Shown here: one piece after another, positions 35,330-44,664 of the stretch | Layout of the letters: each line of letters opens with the position of its first letter | Position numbering within the stretch: the first letter of the stretch is position 1 | Assembly (NCBI GenBank): GCA_964445765.1 | Contig: CAYULD010000001.1 | Span: 186,001 to 250,000 of the forward strand | Source of the DNA: JANPLD01 sp964445765 | Lineage (GTDB): Bacteria; Pseudomonadota; Alphaproteobacteria; Rickettsiales; UBA8987 | Direction of reading: 5' to 3' | DNA: 64,000 nt | Translations under genes and position numbers: made by a program | Notes under the pieces: model-generated | What the model was told of the DNA's origin: nothing | Database searches by the model: none | What the model saw: only the letters and a program-made list of their open reading frames with translations

Positions 35330-35956
35330 ATGCAAAAAAAATATAAACTAATTCCAAAAACTTCTTTAAGAAAACCAAGGGCTATATTGATAGGCTCGTC
35401 AACTGGTGGTTTACAGGCGGTTAGCCAGATTTTTTCTGACTTGAAAGATAGTAAAATTTTGATACCAATTCTTATAACTCAGCATATCCCAGAAAATTTT
35501 GATAAAAATTTTGTTGAAAAAATTGCCTCTGTAAGTGGCTTTCCAACTAAGATTGCAGAAGATGGTGAATTAGTTGAGGCCGGCAAGGTTTATGTTGCAC
35601 CAAGTGGCAGACATTTAAGTTTAGAAAGGCGAGATAAAATTGTTAAAATCTGCTTACTAGATTCACCCCCTATAAATTTCTGCAAACCTGCGGTTGACCC
35701 TATGTTTTCATCAGCGGCAGAAGTTTGGGAAGGCAATGTTTTTGGCGTTATTTTAACCGGAATTGGCAATGATGGCCTGCAAGGTGCAAAAGATATTGTT
35801 AAAGAGGGCGGTATAATTATCGCTCAAGATGAGGAAACAAGCGTTGTTTGGGGTATGCCCGGCGCAGTTGCAAAAGAAGGTTTATGCACTGAAATTCTGC
35901 CAATAAATAAAATTGCAGAATATCTTAAGAAAAATTCTATGGGTGTTATTTTATAA
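35330..35956 (+). CDS. CheB-type methylesterase domain protein without a receiver domain
   Basis: The 208-residue product is only the CheB catalytic domain: AILIGSSTGGLQAVSQI (nucleophile Ser), ILITQHIPENF (His), CKPAVDPMFSSAAEV (Asp) and VILTGIGNDGLQGA. Residues 1-16 are a short basic leader, and the normal N-terminal response-regulator domain is missing. The family demethylates or deamidates glutamates on chemoreceptors. It is directly followed by a cheR gene one base downstream. No cheA, cheW or receptor gene lies nearby. Confidence 0.85.
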   Translation: MQKKYKLIPKTSLRKPRAILIGSSTGGLQAVSQIFSDLKDSKILIPILITQHIPENFDKNFVEKIASVSGFPTKIAEDGELVEAGKVYVAPSGRHLSLERRDKIVKICLLDSPPINFCKPAVDPMFSSAAEVWEGNVFGVILTGIGNDGLQGAKDIVKEGGIIIAQDEETSVVWGMPGAVAKEGLCTEILPINKIAEYLKKNSMGVIL

Positions 35957-35957
35957 T

Positions 35958-36773
35958 ATGAAGTTGAATGAAGATAATATCAGGTTTTTACAAAATTTTA
36001 TAAAAACCAAATCTGGAATTGCATTAGAGAATGATAAAAATTATCTTCTTGAAAGCAGGCTTACACCTATTGCAAGAAAGTTTAATCTTAAAACTTTTGA
36101 TGAATTAATTTCAAAATTAAGAATTAATATTCCAGAAGTTACTAATTTTGTAATTGATGCAATTACTACAAATGAAACCTATTTTTTTAGAGATATTAAG
36201 CCTTTTGAATTTTTTCAAAAAAATACATTAAGTGATATTGTTTCTTCAACGCCTAATTCTGCAACAATAAAAATTCTCTCAAGTGCTTGCTCTAGCGGGC
36301 AAGAGGCTTATAGCCTTGCGATGCTTTTAAGTGAAAGTAAAATAAAACTTAATGGCAGAAATTTTTTAATTAAAGGTTTTGATTTATCTCCAACAATGGT
36401 TGAAAGGGCAAACTCTGGAATTTATAATCAATTTGAAGTTCAAAGAGGTTTAGCGGTTAATTATTTAATAAAATATTTTACAAAGATTGATGAAAGTAAT
36501 TGGCAAATCAAGGAAGATATCAGAAAAAAATGTAATTTTTATACTGCCAATATTTTGAATGAATTATCTGATAATGATGAGTATGATTGCATTTTTGCCC
36601 GAAATATCTTGATATATTTTGATGATAACACAAAAAAACAAGCCCTAAGCAATTTAGTTTCAAAACTTAAAAAAGGTGGCTCAATATTCTTAGGTGCCTC
36701 AGAAACATTGAATATCCTGCCTGATAAACTCCATCAAATCCCTGACTTTAGAACAATTTATAAGAAAATATAA
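35958..36773 (+). CDS. cheR: CheR-type protein-glutamate O-methyltransferase
   Basis: The start at 35958 (MKLNEDNIRFLQNFIKTKSG) gives 271 residues and the standard CheR N-terminal helices; longer readings overlap the cheB-like gene. Motifs: IDAITTNETYFFRDIKPFEFF, ILSSACSSGQEAYSLAM (SAM site), FDLSPTMVERANSG, and DCIFARNILIYFD. It methylates receptor glutamates with SAM. The pair is likely co-transcribed and sits outside any chemotaxis operon. Confidence 0.92.
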   Translation: MKLNEDNIRFLQNFIKTKSGIALENDKNYLLESRLTPIARKFNLKTFDELISKLRINIPEVTNFVIDAITTNETYFFRDIKPFEFFQKNTLSDIVSSTPNSATIKILSSACSSGQEAYSLAMLLSESKIKLNGRNFLIKGFDLSPTMVERANSGIYNQFEVQRGLAVNYLIKYFTKIDESNWQIKEDIRKKCNFYTANILNELSDNDEYDCIFARNILIYFDDNTKKQALSNLVSKLKKGGSIFLGASETLNILPDKLHQIPDFRTIYKKI

Positions 36774-36776
36774 ATG

Positions 36777-38075
36777 TTATTTCAAAATTTTTTTTATCAA
36801 ACTAATTTTTGGTTTTGTTAGTTTGTGGATATATTTTTTGCCATAGTAACGCTGATATGTTTTTAACTCTTCCACTAAAAGGCTTTCATAAAAATATTTT
36901 CGTAAATTTGGTGTGAAATATCTAACTAATGCCCTGCCCCATTTTGCCTCTTGCTGGGGTATTCTTGCCAAAGCCTCTGCACACATAATTGCCTTTTCAA
37001 TATTTTTATTTTGATTTCTATAGGCTTGGGCTTGCGGCTCAAGGTTAAAAAGCATATCGCCAGCTATAATTAAACATTCTTCTGCAACTGCGAATTTATT
37101 TTTAATTTTTTTCACAAAATTTAAGCCGATAATTTTTGCATATAGCCTAAATAATAATTGAGAGATAATTTTTCTTAGGAAAAGATAGTAAGTATAAAGG
37201 GCGAATTTTCTATATTTATACTGAATTCTAAATTTTCTTTCATTATCAAAAACTTTTTTTACACCAATTTTTTCTAACTTATTTATAATTTTATTAATCC
37301 GCAAAATATCATTTTGCCTTGCAATCTCACATAATTCATTGGGAGCATTCATATATATATTAGTTGAAGCCCTACCTATATTTTCACCCCTATTATTTTT
37401 TATTATATCAGCGTGATGAGCAATTTCTTGAGCAGCAATTATTATTAATTTTGCTATGGCATTATAACCATCATTTTCATCACCTGATTCTTTGGCATCA
37501 AAAAAAGGGTTACCACCACAAGATACAAAAACAGAAGAATATCTAAAATCATTAGCTTGCAAGCCTGATGAATATCTAGCACTTTGCCAAAGTTGAACAT
37601 TTAATAAATCTGAAACTGTATGACTATATGAAATATAAAATTTTACTTTTTCATAAATCATATTTGCAATAATTGCTGGGTGGGCTGATTGCACTAGTAA
37701 CCTTGCGAGTTTAAGCTCTTCATCTTCTGAAATATCTTGAAATCTTGAAAGTTTTTTACGAAGAATTAAAACTTTATTTTCTGGAGATTCCTCCTCATTA
37801 TCAAGCTCATAGAAAAGCTGTTTTTCTTTTAAGGTTTTATAAGTTCTTGGCAAAAGTTTTTCATCAAAAAGTTCTCTCTTTGAAAAGCTAACAAATTCTT
37901 CACCACCTGCGATTGGAAGAATTATAAAATTGCATTTTGTATCGTTGCTAACTCTAAGCAAACCTTCTTTAACGATTAAATTTGCAAGATTTTCAAGCTC
38001 AATAAATAATTCATCTCTTTCTAAAATTGGCTTAAAAGAGAGCCTATCATAATGATTATTTATAAAAACTGGCAT
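36777..38075 (-). CDS. DUF2748-like conserved protein
   Basis: The 432-residue product has no signal peptide. Basic helical segments and Tyr/Arg-rich runs occur in its C-terminal half. It resembles the DUF2748 proteins found in Rickettsiales, recalled from overall sequence character, so the family name is tentative. A motif AAQEIAHHADI in the middle is of the kind that could bind metal, and an N-terminal region of about 200 residues is mixed. Function unknown. It ends three bases from the cheR stop. Confidence 0.5.
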   Translation of the reverse strand: MPVFINNHYDRLSFKPILERDELFIELENLANLIVKEGLLRVSNDTKCNFIILPIAGGEEFVSFSKRELFDEKLLPRTYKTLKEKQLFYELDNEEESPENKVLILRKKLSRFQDISEDEELKLARLLVQSAHPAIIANMIYEKVKFYISYSHTVSDLLNVQLWQSARYSSGLQANDFRYSSVFVSCGGNPFFDAKESGDENDGYNAIAKLIIIAAQEIAHHADIIKNNRGENIGRASTNIYMNAPNELCEIARQNDILRINKIINKLEKIGVKKVFDNERKFRIQYKYRKFALYTYYLFLRKIISQLLFRLYAKIIGLNFVKKIKNKFAVAEECLIIAGDMLFNLEPQAQAYRNQNKNIEKAIMCAEALARIPQQEAKWGRALVRYFTPNLRKYFYESLLVEELKTYQRYYGKKYIHKLTKPKISLIKKILK

Positions 38076-38401
38076 TTTTTATTTGATGTAAGATTTTTTT
38101 TTAGTGGTTAGTGGCAAGTGTTTAGTGGCTAGGTTTTTGTTATAGTATTTTAGACTTAGGTCTGTCATGTTGAGCTTAGCGAAACATCTAAGATCCTTCC
38201 CCTTTGCTTCGCTTTGGGTCAGGATGACTTTAATTAGATACCCCTATAATTTTTTCTTACTAAAAAAATTCGGGGTATGATAAACCAATCCCTAAACCCT
38301 AATCCCTAGAACCTAGCCCCTAACTTGCCCCCTCTTAATCTCCCCCTTAAACAGGGGGGTAAATTAGAGAGAAGAAATAACTTGCACTAACCACTTGCCA
38401 C
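38076..38401. repeat. Modular repeat island (326 bp) without a gene
   Basis: In order: a GTGGTTAGTGGCAAGTG stretch (about 38104-38130); a palindrome at 38164-38228 (TTGAGCTTAGCGAAACATC / GATCCTTCCCCTTTGCTTCGC); a hairpin at 38239-38277 (TACCCC...GGGGTA, with AATTTTTTC/AAAAAAATT inside); a CCCTAAACCCTAATCCC tract (about 38289-38325); a CTCCCCC...GGGGG element (38339-38360); and an ACTAACCACTTGCCAC stretch at the end. No ORF is credible. Confidence 0.85.
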
Positions 38402-40150
38402 TTACTCCACAAATTGCTTGGAATATAAATTGGCATATTCGCCATTTTTTTCTAACAATTCTTTATGAGAACCCCTTTCAATAATCTTTCCGTTTGATAT
38501 AACCAATATTTCATCAGAGTTAATAACGGTTGTAAGCCTATGGGCGATTGCAATTGTGGTTTTACCTTCCATCAATTTTTGCAGTGCATTTTTAACCGCA
38601 TTTTCTGAGTTAGTATCAAGTGCACTTGTAGCCTCATCTAAAAGTAAGATTGGCGAGCCACTAATAACCGCCCTAGCAATAGCTATCCTTTGCCTTTGCC
38701 CACCTGATAATTTTGAACCATTCTGACCAACATTTGTGTCATAGCCTTCTTGAAGCTCAATTATAAAATCGTGTGCTTCAGCTATTTTTGCGGCATTAAC
38801 AATTTCATCAATAGTTGCATCTTTTTTAGTGTACCTTATATTTTCAATAACTGAATCATCAAATAATTGCACTTCTTGCCCAACATAAGCGATCGCATCT
38901 CTTAGAGATTTTTGAGTTACATCTCTAACATCATTACCATCAATTAAAATTCTGCCAGATGAAACATCATAAAATCTAAGAATTAAATTTAATATCGTTG
39001 ATTTGCCACCACCAGAATGGCCAACTAAAGCATATTTTTTCCCTGCTTCTAGTTTGAAAGATAAATCATCTAAAACCTGCTTACCACTTGTATATTTGAA
39101 GCTAACATTTTCAAACTCTATATTGCCATTAACTTTTTCAAGAATTTTTGCATTAGGTTTATCAAGAATTTTATTTTGATAATCTATAAGATTAAAAACC
39201 CTTTTTGCACAAATTAAGCATAAATGAAGCTGAACATTCATTCCAGAAACTGCTTTCATAGGCTTATATGCCATCATAAGTGCTGCAAAAAACGCAAAGA
39301 AGCTACCGGGGGTAGATGTTCCATTGACCACTAAAGAGCCACCATAAAGCAAAACCGCCGCTGTTCCAACGCCAATTAAAGCCTCATTTAACTGAGAAGG
39401 AATATTGGAAATTCTAGAAATTCGCCACGCTAAATTTTGCAATTTTAAGAGAGATTTATTAACTTTTTCAGTTTCATAATCTTCTGCGTTATAAGCCTTC
39501 ACAACTTTTGCACTTTTGAGGGAGTCATCCATAACAACAGTAAAAATCTCAAGTTGTTGTTGGTTATTAACCATATGTTTATTAATCTTTTTATAAACAA
39601 GAATAATTGGATAAATTGCAAGTGGCACACCAATTAAAGAAATTAGTGTAAGGGTTGGGTTCATATAAATCATAACCGCAAATAAGAAAACTACCGATAA
39701 CGCATTTTTGAAAACACCTGAGAGAATTAAATTTATCGCCCCCATCATCCCGTTAATATCATTCAAGATATTTGAAAGCATTTTAGCTGAGGAATAATTA
39801 TTAAAATATTCCATATCTGAGGTGATAAATTTCCTAAATAACCTAAGCCTCATAGCATTAATAAGCAGGTTATTAATTAGCGAAGATAAAACCACTTGGT
39901 AATAAGTAAAAATAGCTTTCGCAATTGTAACAACTAATATTAAGATTGGAATTTGATATAAAGCCGCTTTAGAAGAATTTTTAGAAAAGAGTGTTTCATC
40001 AACTGCAGGCTGAATAAGCAAGGCCTGCATAGAGTTTGTGCCGGCAACTAAAATCATTAATATAATGCTGATGGCAATTTTTAGCCTTTCTGGCCAAATA
40101 ATTTCTTTGATAATTCTTGTGATAAGAATTTTATAATCTGCGTAATTCAT
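38402..40150 (-). CDS. MsbA-like ABC transporter, fused permease and ATPase
   Basis: The 582-residue product has an N-terminal six-helix ABC exporter domain (about residues 20-310) and a C-terminal ATPase with Walker A GHSGGGKSTILNL, Q-loop YVGQEVQLFDD, signature LSGGQRQRIAIARA, Walker B ILLLDEATSALD and IAIAHRLTTV. The order and length match lipid A/lipid flippases of the MsbA group; drug or other lipid substrates are possible. The repeat island abuts its 3' end directly. Confidence 0.88.
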   Translation of the reverse strand: MNYADYKILITRIIKEIIWPERLKIAISIILMILVAGTNSMQALLIQPAVDETLFSKNSSKAALYQIPILILVVTIAKAIFTYYQVVLSSLINNLLINAMRLRLFRKFITSDMEYFNNYSSAKMLSNILNDINGMMGAINLILSGVFKNALSVVFLFAVMIYMNPTLTLISLIGVPLAIYPIILVYKKINKHMVNNQQQLEIFTVVMDDSLKSAKVVKAYNAEDYETEKVNKSLLKLQNLAWRISRISNIPSQLNEALIGVGTAAVLLYGGSLVVNGTSTPGSFFAFFAALMMAYKPMKAVSGMNVQLHLCLICAKRVFNLIDYQNKILDKPNAKILEKVNGNIEFENVSFKYTSGKQVLDDLSFKLEAGKKYALVGHSGGGKSTILNLILRFYDVSSGRILIDGNDVRDVTQKSLRDAIAYVGQEVQLFDDSVIENIRYTKKDATIDEIVNAAKIAEAHDFIIELQEGYDTNVGQNGSKLSGGQRQRIAIARAVISGSPILLLDEATSALDTNSENAVKNALQKLMEGKTTIAIAHRLTTVINSDEILVISNGKIIERGSHKELLEKNGEYANLYSKQFVE

Positions 40151-40291
40151 TTATATAAGTTATAAATAATAAGCACTTATATAATCAAATTACAAAATTT
40201 CAAATTATTCATATCGCTAGTTTTTTTAGAAAATAATTATAAAAATTGAAAAGATAATTTTTACAACTGATATATAATTATCAAGATAAAT

Positions 40292-41707
40292 CTATACACC
40301 AACCAAATCTCTAACATCAGTTAATTTACCTGTGATGGCGGCGGCGGTTGCCATAGCTGGGGACATCAAATGAGTTCTGCCACCTCTACCCTGTCTGCCT
40401 TCAAAATTACGATTTGAGGTTGAAGCACATCTTTCACCCGGCTCAAGCCTATCTGCGTTCATCGCTAGGCACATTGAACAACCCGGATCACGCCATTCAA
40501 AACCTGCTTCAATAAATATTTTATCAAGCCCCTCTCTCTCTGCTTGCTCTTTCACTAAGCCAGAACCCGGAACTATCATTGCGAGTTTAATATTAGAGGC
40601 AACTTTTTTACCTTTTGCAACTTTTGCAACTTCTCGCAAATCTTCAATTCTGCCATTAGTGCAAGAGCCTATAAAGATTTTATCCACTTGCACATCTTGT
40701 AATTTAGTGCCAGCTGAAAGCCCCATATATTCAAGGCTTCTAGCCCAAGCATCTGCTTGAAATTTATCTTTCGCATGTTTAGGGTTAGGGATAACTGAAG
40801 TTATTGGCAATACATCTTGTGGGCTTGTTCCCCAAGTTACTAAGGGTGCTATAGATTCCGCAGGGATATTAACCTCAACATCAAATTTTGCCCCTTCATC
40901 TGTTACAAAATTCTTCCAATAAGCAACTGCCTTATCAAAATCATCACCCTTAGGTGCAAACGGCCTGCCTTTGATATAAGCAAAAGTTGTTTCATCAGGT
41001 GCTATAAGCCCTGCCCTTGCCCCGCCTTCAATAGCCATATTGCAGATAGTCATTCGCCCTTCCATTGAAAGCCCTTTTATTGCAGAGCCAGCATATTCCA
41101 TAACATAGCCAGTGCCACCGGCAGTGCCAATTTTGCCAATTATAGCTAATATAATATCTTTTGCGGTAACACCTAACGGCAATTTGCCATCAACAGTTAC
41201 ACGCATATTTTTTGCACGCTTTTGAATAAGTGTTTGAGTTGCCAGAACATGCTCCACCTCAGAAGTGCCAATACCAAAGGCAAGTGAACCAAACGCACCG
41301 TGCGTTGCAGTATGAGAATCACCGCAAACAATCGTCATAGCAGGCTGGGTAAAACCTTGCTCAGGCCCAACTATGTGAACAATTCCATTTCTTTTATCAC
41401 TTAGTGGAAAATATTGAACACCAAATTCTTTACAATTTGCCTCCAAAGTTTCAACCTGAGTGCGAGATTCGGGATCTTTAATACCAAGTGATCTATCTTT
41501 TGTTGGAACATTATGATCAGCAACCGCAAGCGTTTTATGAGGTTGACGAACTTTTCTGCCAGCCATTCTTAAGCCCTCAAAGGCTTGTGGGCTGGTTACT
41601 TCGTGAACCATATGGCGATCAATATATAAAACTGAAGTTCCATCTTCCGCTTGATGCACAAGGTGAGATTCCCAAATTTTATCATATAAAGTTTTTGCAG
41701 AAGCCAT
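40292..41707 (-). CDS. leuC: 3-isopropylmalate dehydratase large subunit
   Basis: The 471-residue product carries the LeuC marks: TLYDKIWESHLV start, YIDRHMVHEVTSPQAFEGLR, VCGDSHTATHGAFGSLAFGIG, and the 4Fe-4S cysteines in FIGSCTNGRIEDLR and DPGCSMCLAMN. With LeuD it isomerises isopropylmalate in leucine synthesis. leuD is not adjacent. The gene is intact and of family length. Confidence 0.96.
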   Translation of the reverse strand: MASAKTLYDKIWESHLVHQAEDGTSVLYIDRHMVHEVTSPQAFEGLRMAGRKVRQPHKTLAVADHNVPTKDRSLGIKDPESRTQVETLEANCKEFGVQYFPLSDKRNGIVHIVGPEQGFTQPAMTIVCGDSHTATHGAFGSLAFGIGTSEVEHVLATQTLIQKRAKNMRVTVDGKLPLGVTAKDIILAIIGKIGTAGGTGYVMEYAGSAIKGLSMEGRMTICNMAIEGGARAGLIAPDETTFAYIKGRPFAPKGDDFDKAVAYWKNFVTDEGAKFDVEVNIPAESIAPLVTWGTSPQDVLPITSVIPNPKHAKDKFQADAWARSLEYMGLSAGTKLQDVQVDKIFIGSCTNGRIEDLREVAKVAKGKKVASNIKLAMIVPGSGLVKEQAEREGLDKIFIEAGFEWRDPGCSMCLAMNADRLEPGERCASTSNRNFEGRQGRGGRTHLMSPAMATAAAITGKLTDVRDLVGV

Positions 41708-41828
41708 AAATAATAATCCATTTTCAATATAAATTTCAGAGCCTTATATAAATATTTTCAAAAAATGTAAAGTGTTAAGGATTTTTTAATCTTTTTTTGA
41801 TAAAATTACAAAAAAATTTAGTTAGCAT

Positions 41829-42953
41829 ATGTCAAATGATTTTAGCCAAGTTGCAGTTGAAAAAATTGAGTTTCCGCAAGTTGTAAAAGATAAGTTTCTT
41901 GCGTTTGCAGAAACATTTTTGAATGATAAAAATCCTTATGAACAATTTAAGGATTATAAATATGTTGTGGCAACTGAAATGCTTAATTTACTAGAAGAAC
42001 AAGCGAAAATTGAGGGGGGGGATAACTCTGCTAAGTTACTAGATTATCTTAATAAAATAAGAAATAAAGAAGAAAGAAAACCAATTGTAATTTCTGGCTT
42101 GCCAGTTGATAGAGAAGAAAATTTATTAGCAAGCCCAACAGACCCTAATAATTATAGCACAGACTTTACTGCAACAGGAAAAAAAGGATATGCTACAGAA
42201 TGGTGTATGACGGCTTTATGCACTATAGCTGGTCTAAAGCCTAGAAGAGATGAAAATATTCAAAGGGGCAATAGGTTTCATCATATAGTTCCTAGGCAAG
42301 GAAAGGCTGCATCACATAGTAATCAAGGAGCAGAGCAATTTGAGTGGCACACTGAAGCTGTATATTTGAAAGAAAATGATTTTAATTTAATTCTTGTAGC
42401 ACTAAAAAATATAGAGACCCCAACTTTATTAGCAACAACAGAACAAGTTTTAGAACATCTTAGAAACGAAGGTTTGAACGATAGGGATTTTCAGGTTATG
42501 TCTGAAAAGAGGTTCAAGTTTAAGTCTGGAGAAGCATATAACACAGGCAGTGCAGAATATGCAGGAGCAATGATAAAAACTACAAAAAAAAGTGAAATTC
42601 ATCTCAGATTGAATGGAAATAAAGAAAAAATAGAAGCACTAGACCCGAATGATGCTGAGGCAACACAAGTAATTGATAAAGTTGCAAAGGCACTTGAGAA
42701 ATTAAATACAGGCGTTGTTTTAGAATATGGCACAATGGTTGTAATACCTAATAGAACAGCAATACATACAAGAAGTGTAATATCAGAAAAAGACAGAGAG
42801 CAAGGCAAAGAAAGACATCTTGTGAGAGTTCAAGCGCCGCACGGAAAATCTACAACAGAAAAATTTCAACATTTCTCACAAAATACAGAATTTACAAATA
42901 AAGTAAAATGTAGAATGCTAAATGAAGCTAGGGAAAGCGTTATAAGTTTTTGA
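41829..42953 (+). CDS. Clavaminate synthase-like Fe(II)/2-oxoglutarate oxygenase
   Basis: The 374-residue product has the CAS-like oxygenase layout. An HXE iron motif occurs in FEWHTEAVY at about residues 175-181, a distal His in NRTAIHTR at about residue 313, and a C-terminal Arg in RHLVRVQAP for 2-oxoglutarate. Known CAS-like enzymes hydroxylate free amino acids or beta-lactam precursors. The substrate cannot be read from the sequence. A run of eight G bases at 42014-42021 is striking in this AT-rich gene. Flanking repeats suggest an accessory gene. Confidence 0.75.
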   Translation: MSNDFSQVAVEKIEFPQVVKDKFLAFAETFLNDKNPYEQFKDYKYVVATEMLNLLEEQAKIEGGDNSAKLLDYLNKIRNKEERKPIVISGLPVDREENLLASPTDPNNYSTDFTATGKKGYATEWCMTALCTIAGLKPRRDENIQRGNRFHHIVPRQGKAASHSNQGAEQFEWHTEAVYLKENDFNLILVALKNIETPTLLATTEQVLEHLRNEGLNDRDFQVMSEKRFKFKSGEAYNTGSAEYAGAMIKTTKKSEIHLRLNGNKEKIEALDPNDAEATQVIDKVAKALEKLNTGVVLEYGTMVVIPNRTAIHTRSVISEKDREQGKERHLVRVQAPHGKSTTEKFQHFSQNTEFTNKVKCRMLNEARESVISF

Positions 42954-43274
42954 ACCCCAATATAATAACTTTAGATCCTAAAAACCCCTCCCCTTCAAGA
43001 AAAAAGGTTATTAGGGCAAGTGGATGGTGATTGGTTATAGTGTCATTATCTGAATTTATGTAGCAAGCAAAAATTCTAAGGTAATCTGAAAGGGTCATTT
43101 CGCACGAAGTGAGAAATCCGGCGAATGTTTATTCTTTCTAGATCTTTCGCTTCGCTCAAGATGACGCTAATGGATACCCCTATAATTTTTTTTTGCTAAA
43201 AAAATTTGGAGCATAACAAACTAACCCCTAAACCCCAATCCCTAAACCCTAACACCTAGAACCTAACCCCTAGC
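42954..43274. repeat. Modular repeat island (321 bp) without a gene
   Basis: It holds a CCCCTCCCCTTC stretch; AAGTGGATGGTGATTGG (about 43018-43034); a hairpin at 43045-43085 related to that at 29936; a palindrome at 43094-43165 (CGAAGTGAGAAATC / GATCTTTCGCTTCGC); a degenerate TACCCC hairpin at 43175-43214; and a CCCTAAACCCTAACACC tract at 43217-43270. No ORF is credible. Confidence 0.85.
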
Positions 43275-44594
43275 TTACCCCCCCCAACATAAGAATTTTA
43301 GATAATCGGTTTTTGCAAGGGATGGGTGGGGGGTGTGATCTTTATCCGCACCAAAACTAGCAATTAAATCATAACCACTTGTATTATAACGCTTTTTATT
43401 TTGAGAATATATAAATTTCTCTGCATTATTTACCCCATCAATTTCTGCATTTACCAAAGAATTAGCATTAGCAATATTTCTTTCTTCTCGGTTAAAAAGA
43501 TGTTCGGAAATTGATTTTTCAATAATATTTTTAAGTTTTTGCCTTTCTGCGTGATGTGAGCAAGAAGTTAACGCAAAATATTTTTTATGATTATCACTTT
43601 TATTCAAAAACTTCAAACAACCATCTGCCAGTTTTTTATAACCTTTCATACCTGACTCTATATATTTTTTTGACTTAATAAAAGCTGGTGGATCAGCAGA
43701 AATTATGTCAAAATATAAATTTTCTTGTGGGTTATATTCAGCTAAAAAATCAAACGCATCTTGCTTTATAAAATTGCATTTTTCCAAAATATTATTTTTC
43801 TTAGCAGCTAATTTAGCAAGATTTATCGCAAGCTCTGAGCTATCAACTATAAAAACATTTTTTGCACCTCTATAACCAGCTAAAATTCCAAAACCGCCAG
43901 TATGAGAAAATAAATCTAAAAAATTGTTATCCGAGGCAAATTTTGTAAGAAAATTTCTATTTTCTCTTTGATCATAAAACCAACCTGTTTTTTGCCCCTC
44001 TCTTAAATTTGCATAATAAAAAACTTCATTTTCATAGATCTCTATAATTTCTGGAATATCGCCGATTATAATTTTCTCCTTAGAAAGTTGCTCAGATTTA
44101 TCTGAAGGGTTAAAGGAAATAACAAAACCTTCTGGCTTAAAAAATTCCAAAACCGCTTTTATGAAATAATCTTTTAACTTAAATGCACCTTGCGTTGTAA
44201 TTTCACAACTTAAATAATTATTATATTTATCAAGAATAAAACCTGCCAAAAAATCTGCTTCACCAAATATTATTCTGCAAAAATTAGGGTTAAAATTTTT
44301 ACGATTATTAAAAAGTTTTTCTCTTTTCTTAATTGCATTTTGTATTCTAGACTTAAAAAATAATTCATCAATTTTTTCATCAGATTTTTGGTTTAATAAT
44401 CTAACTGAAATTATTGAATTATAATTAAAATATCCGTTTGCTAAAAATTTTCCTTTGTTATCTAGAATTTTAACTATCTGCCCTGATTCTATAAAATCTA
44501 GCGTTGAATTGTAAGTTATTTCACTTTTATAAACCCAAGGAAAACCTTTTCTAACTGCATCACTAGCATTTTTTGAAATATAAATTTCAATCAT
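43275..44594 (-). CDS. rlmI: Class I SAM-dependent rRNA methyltransferase, RlmI-like
   Basis: The 439-residue product has an N-terminal PUA-like domain (IYISKNASDAVRKGFPWVYKSEI) and a C-terminal methyltransferase with REGQKTGWFYDQRENR, FLDLFSHTGGFGI, the SADPPAF catalytic-type motif and FALTSCSHHAERQ. RlmI makes m5C1962 in 23S rRNA; the name rests on this architecture. The C-terminal tail reaches the edge of the repeat island. Confidence 0.85.
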   Translation of the reverse strand: MIEIYISKNASDAVRKGFPWVYKSEITYNSTLDFIESGQIVKILDNKGKFLANGYFNYNSIISVRLLNQKSDEKIDELFFKSRIQNAIKKREKLFNNRKNFNPNFCRIIFGEADFLAGFILDKYNNYLSCEITTQGAFKLKDYFIKAVLEFFKPEGFVISFNPSDKSEQLSKEKIIIGDIPEIIEIYENEVFYYANLREGQKTGWFYDQRENRNFLTKFASDNNFLDLFSHTGGFGILAGYRGAKNVFIVDSSELAINLAKLAAKKNNILEKCNFIKQDAFDFLAEYNPQENLYFDIISADPPAFIKSKKYIESGMKGYKKLADGCLKFLNKSDNHKKYFALTSCSHHAERQKLKNIIEKSISEHLFNREERNIANANSLVNAEIDGVNNAEKFIYSQNKKRYNTSGYDLIASFGADKDHTPHPSLAKTDYLKFLCWGG

Positions 44595-44664
44595 ATTATT
44601 TTCTAAATTTGCTTTTTTGAAATATTCCTTATATTAAGCAAGTTTGTAAATTTAATATAGAAAT

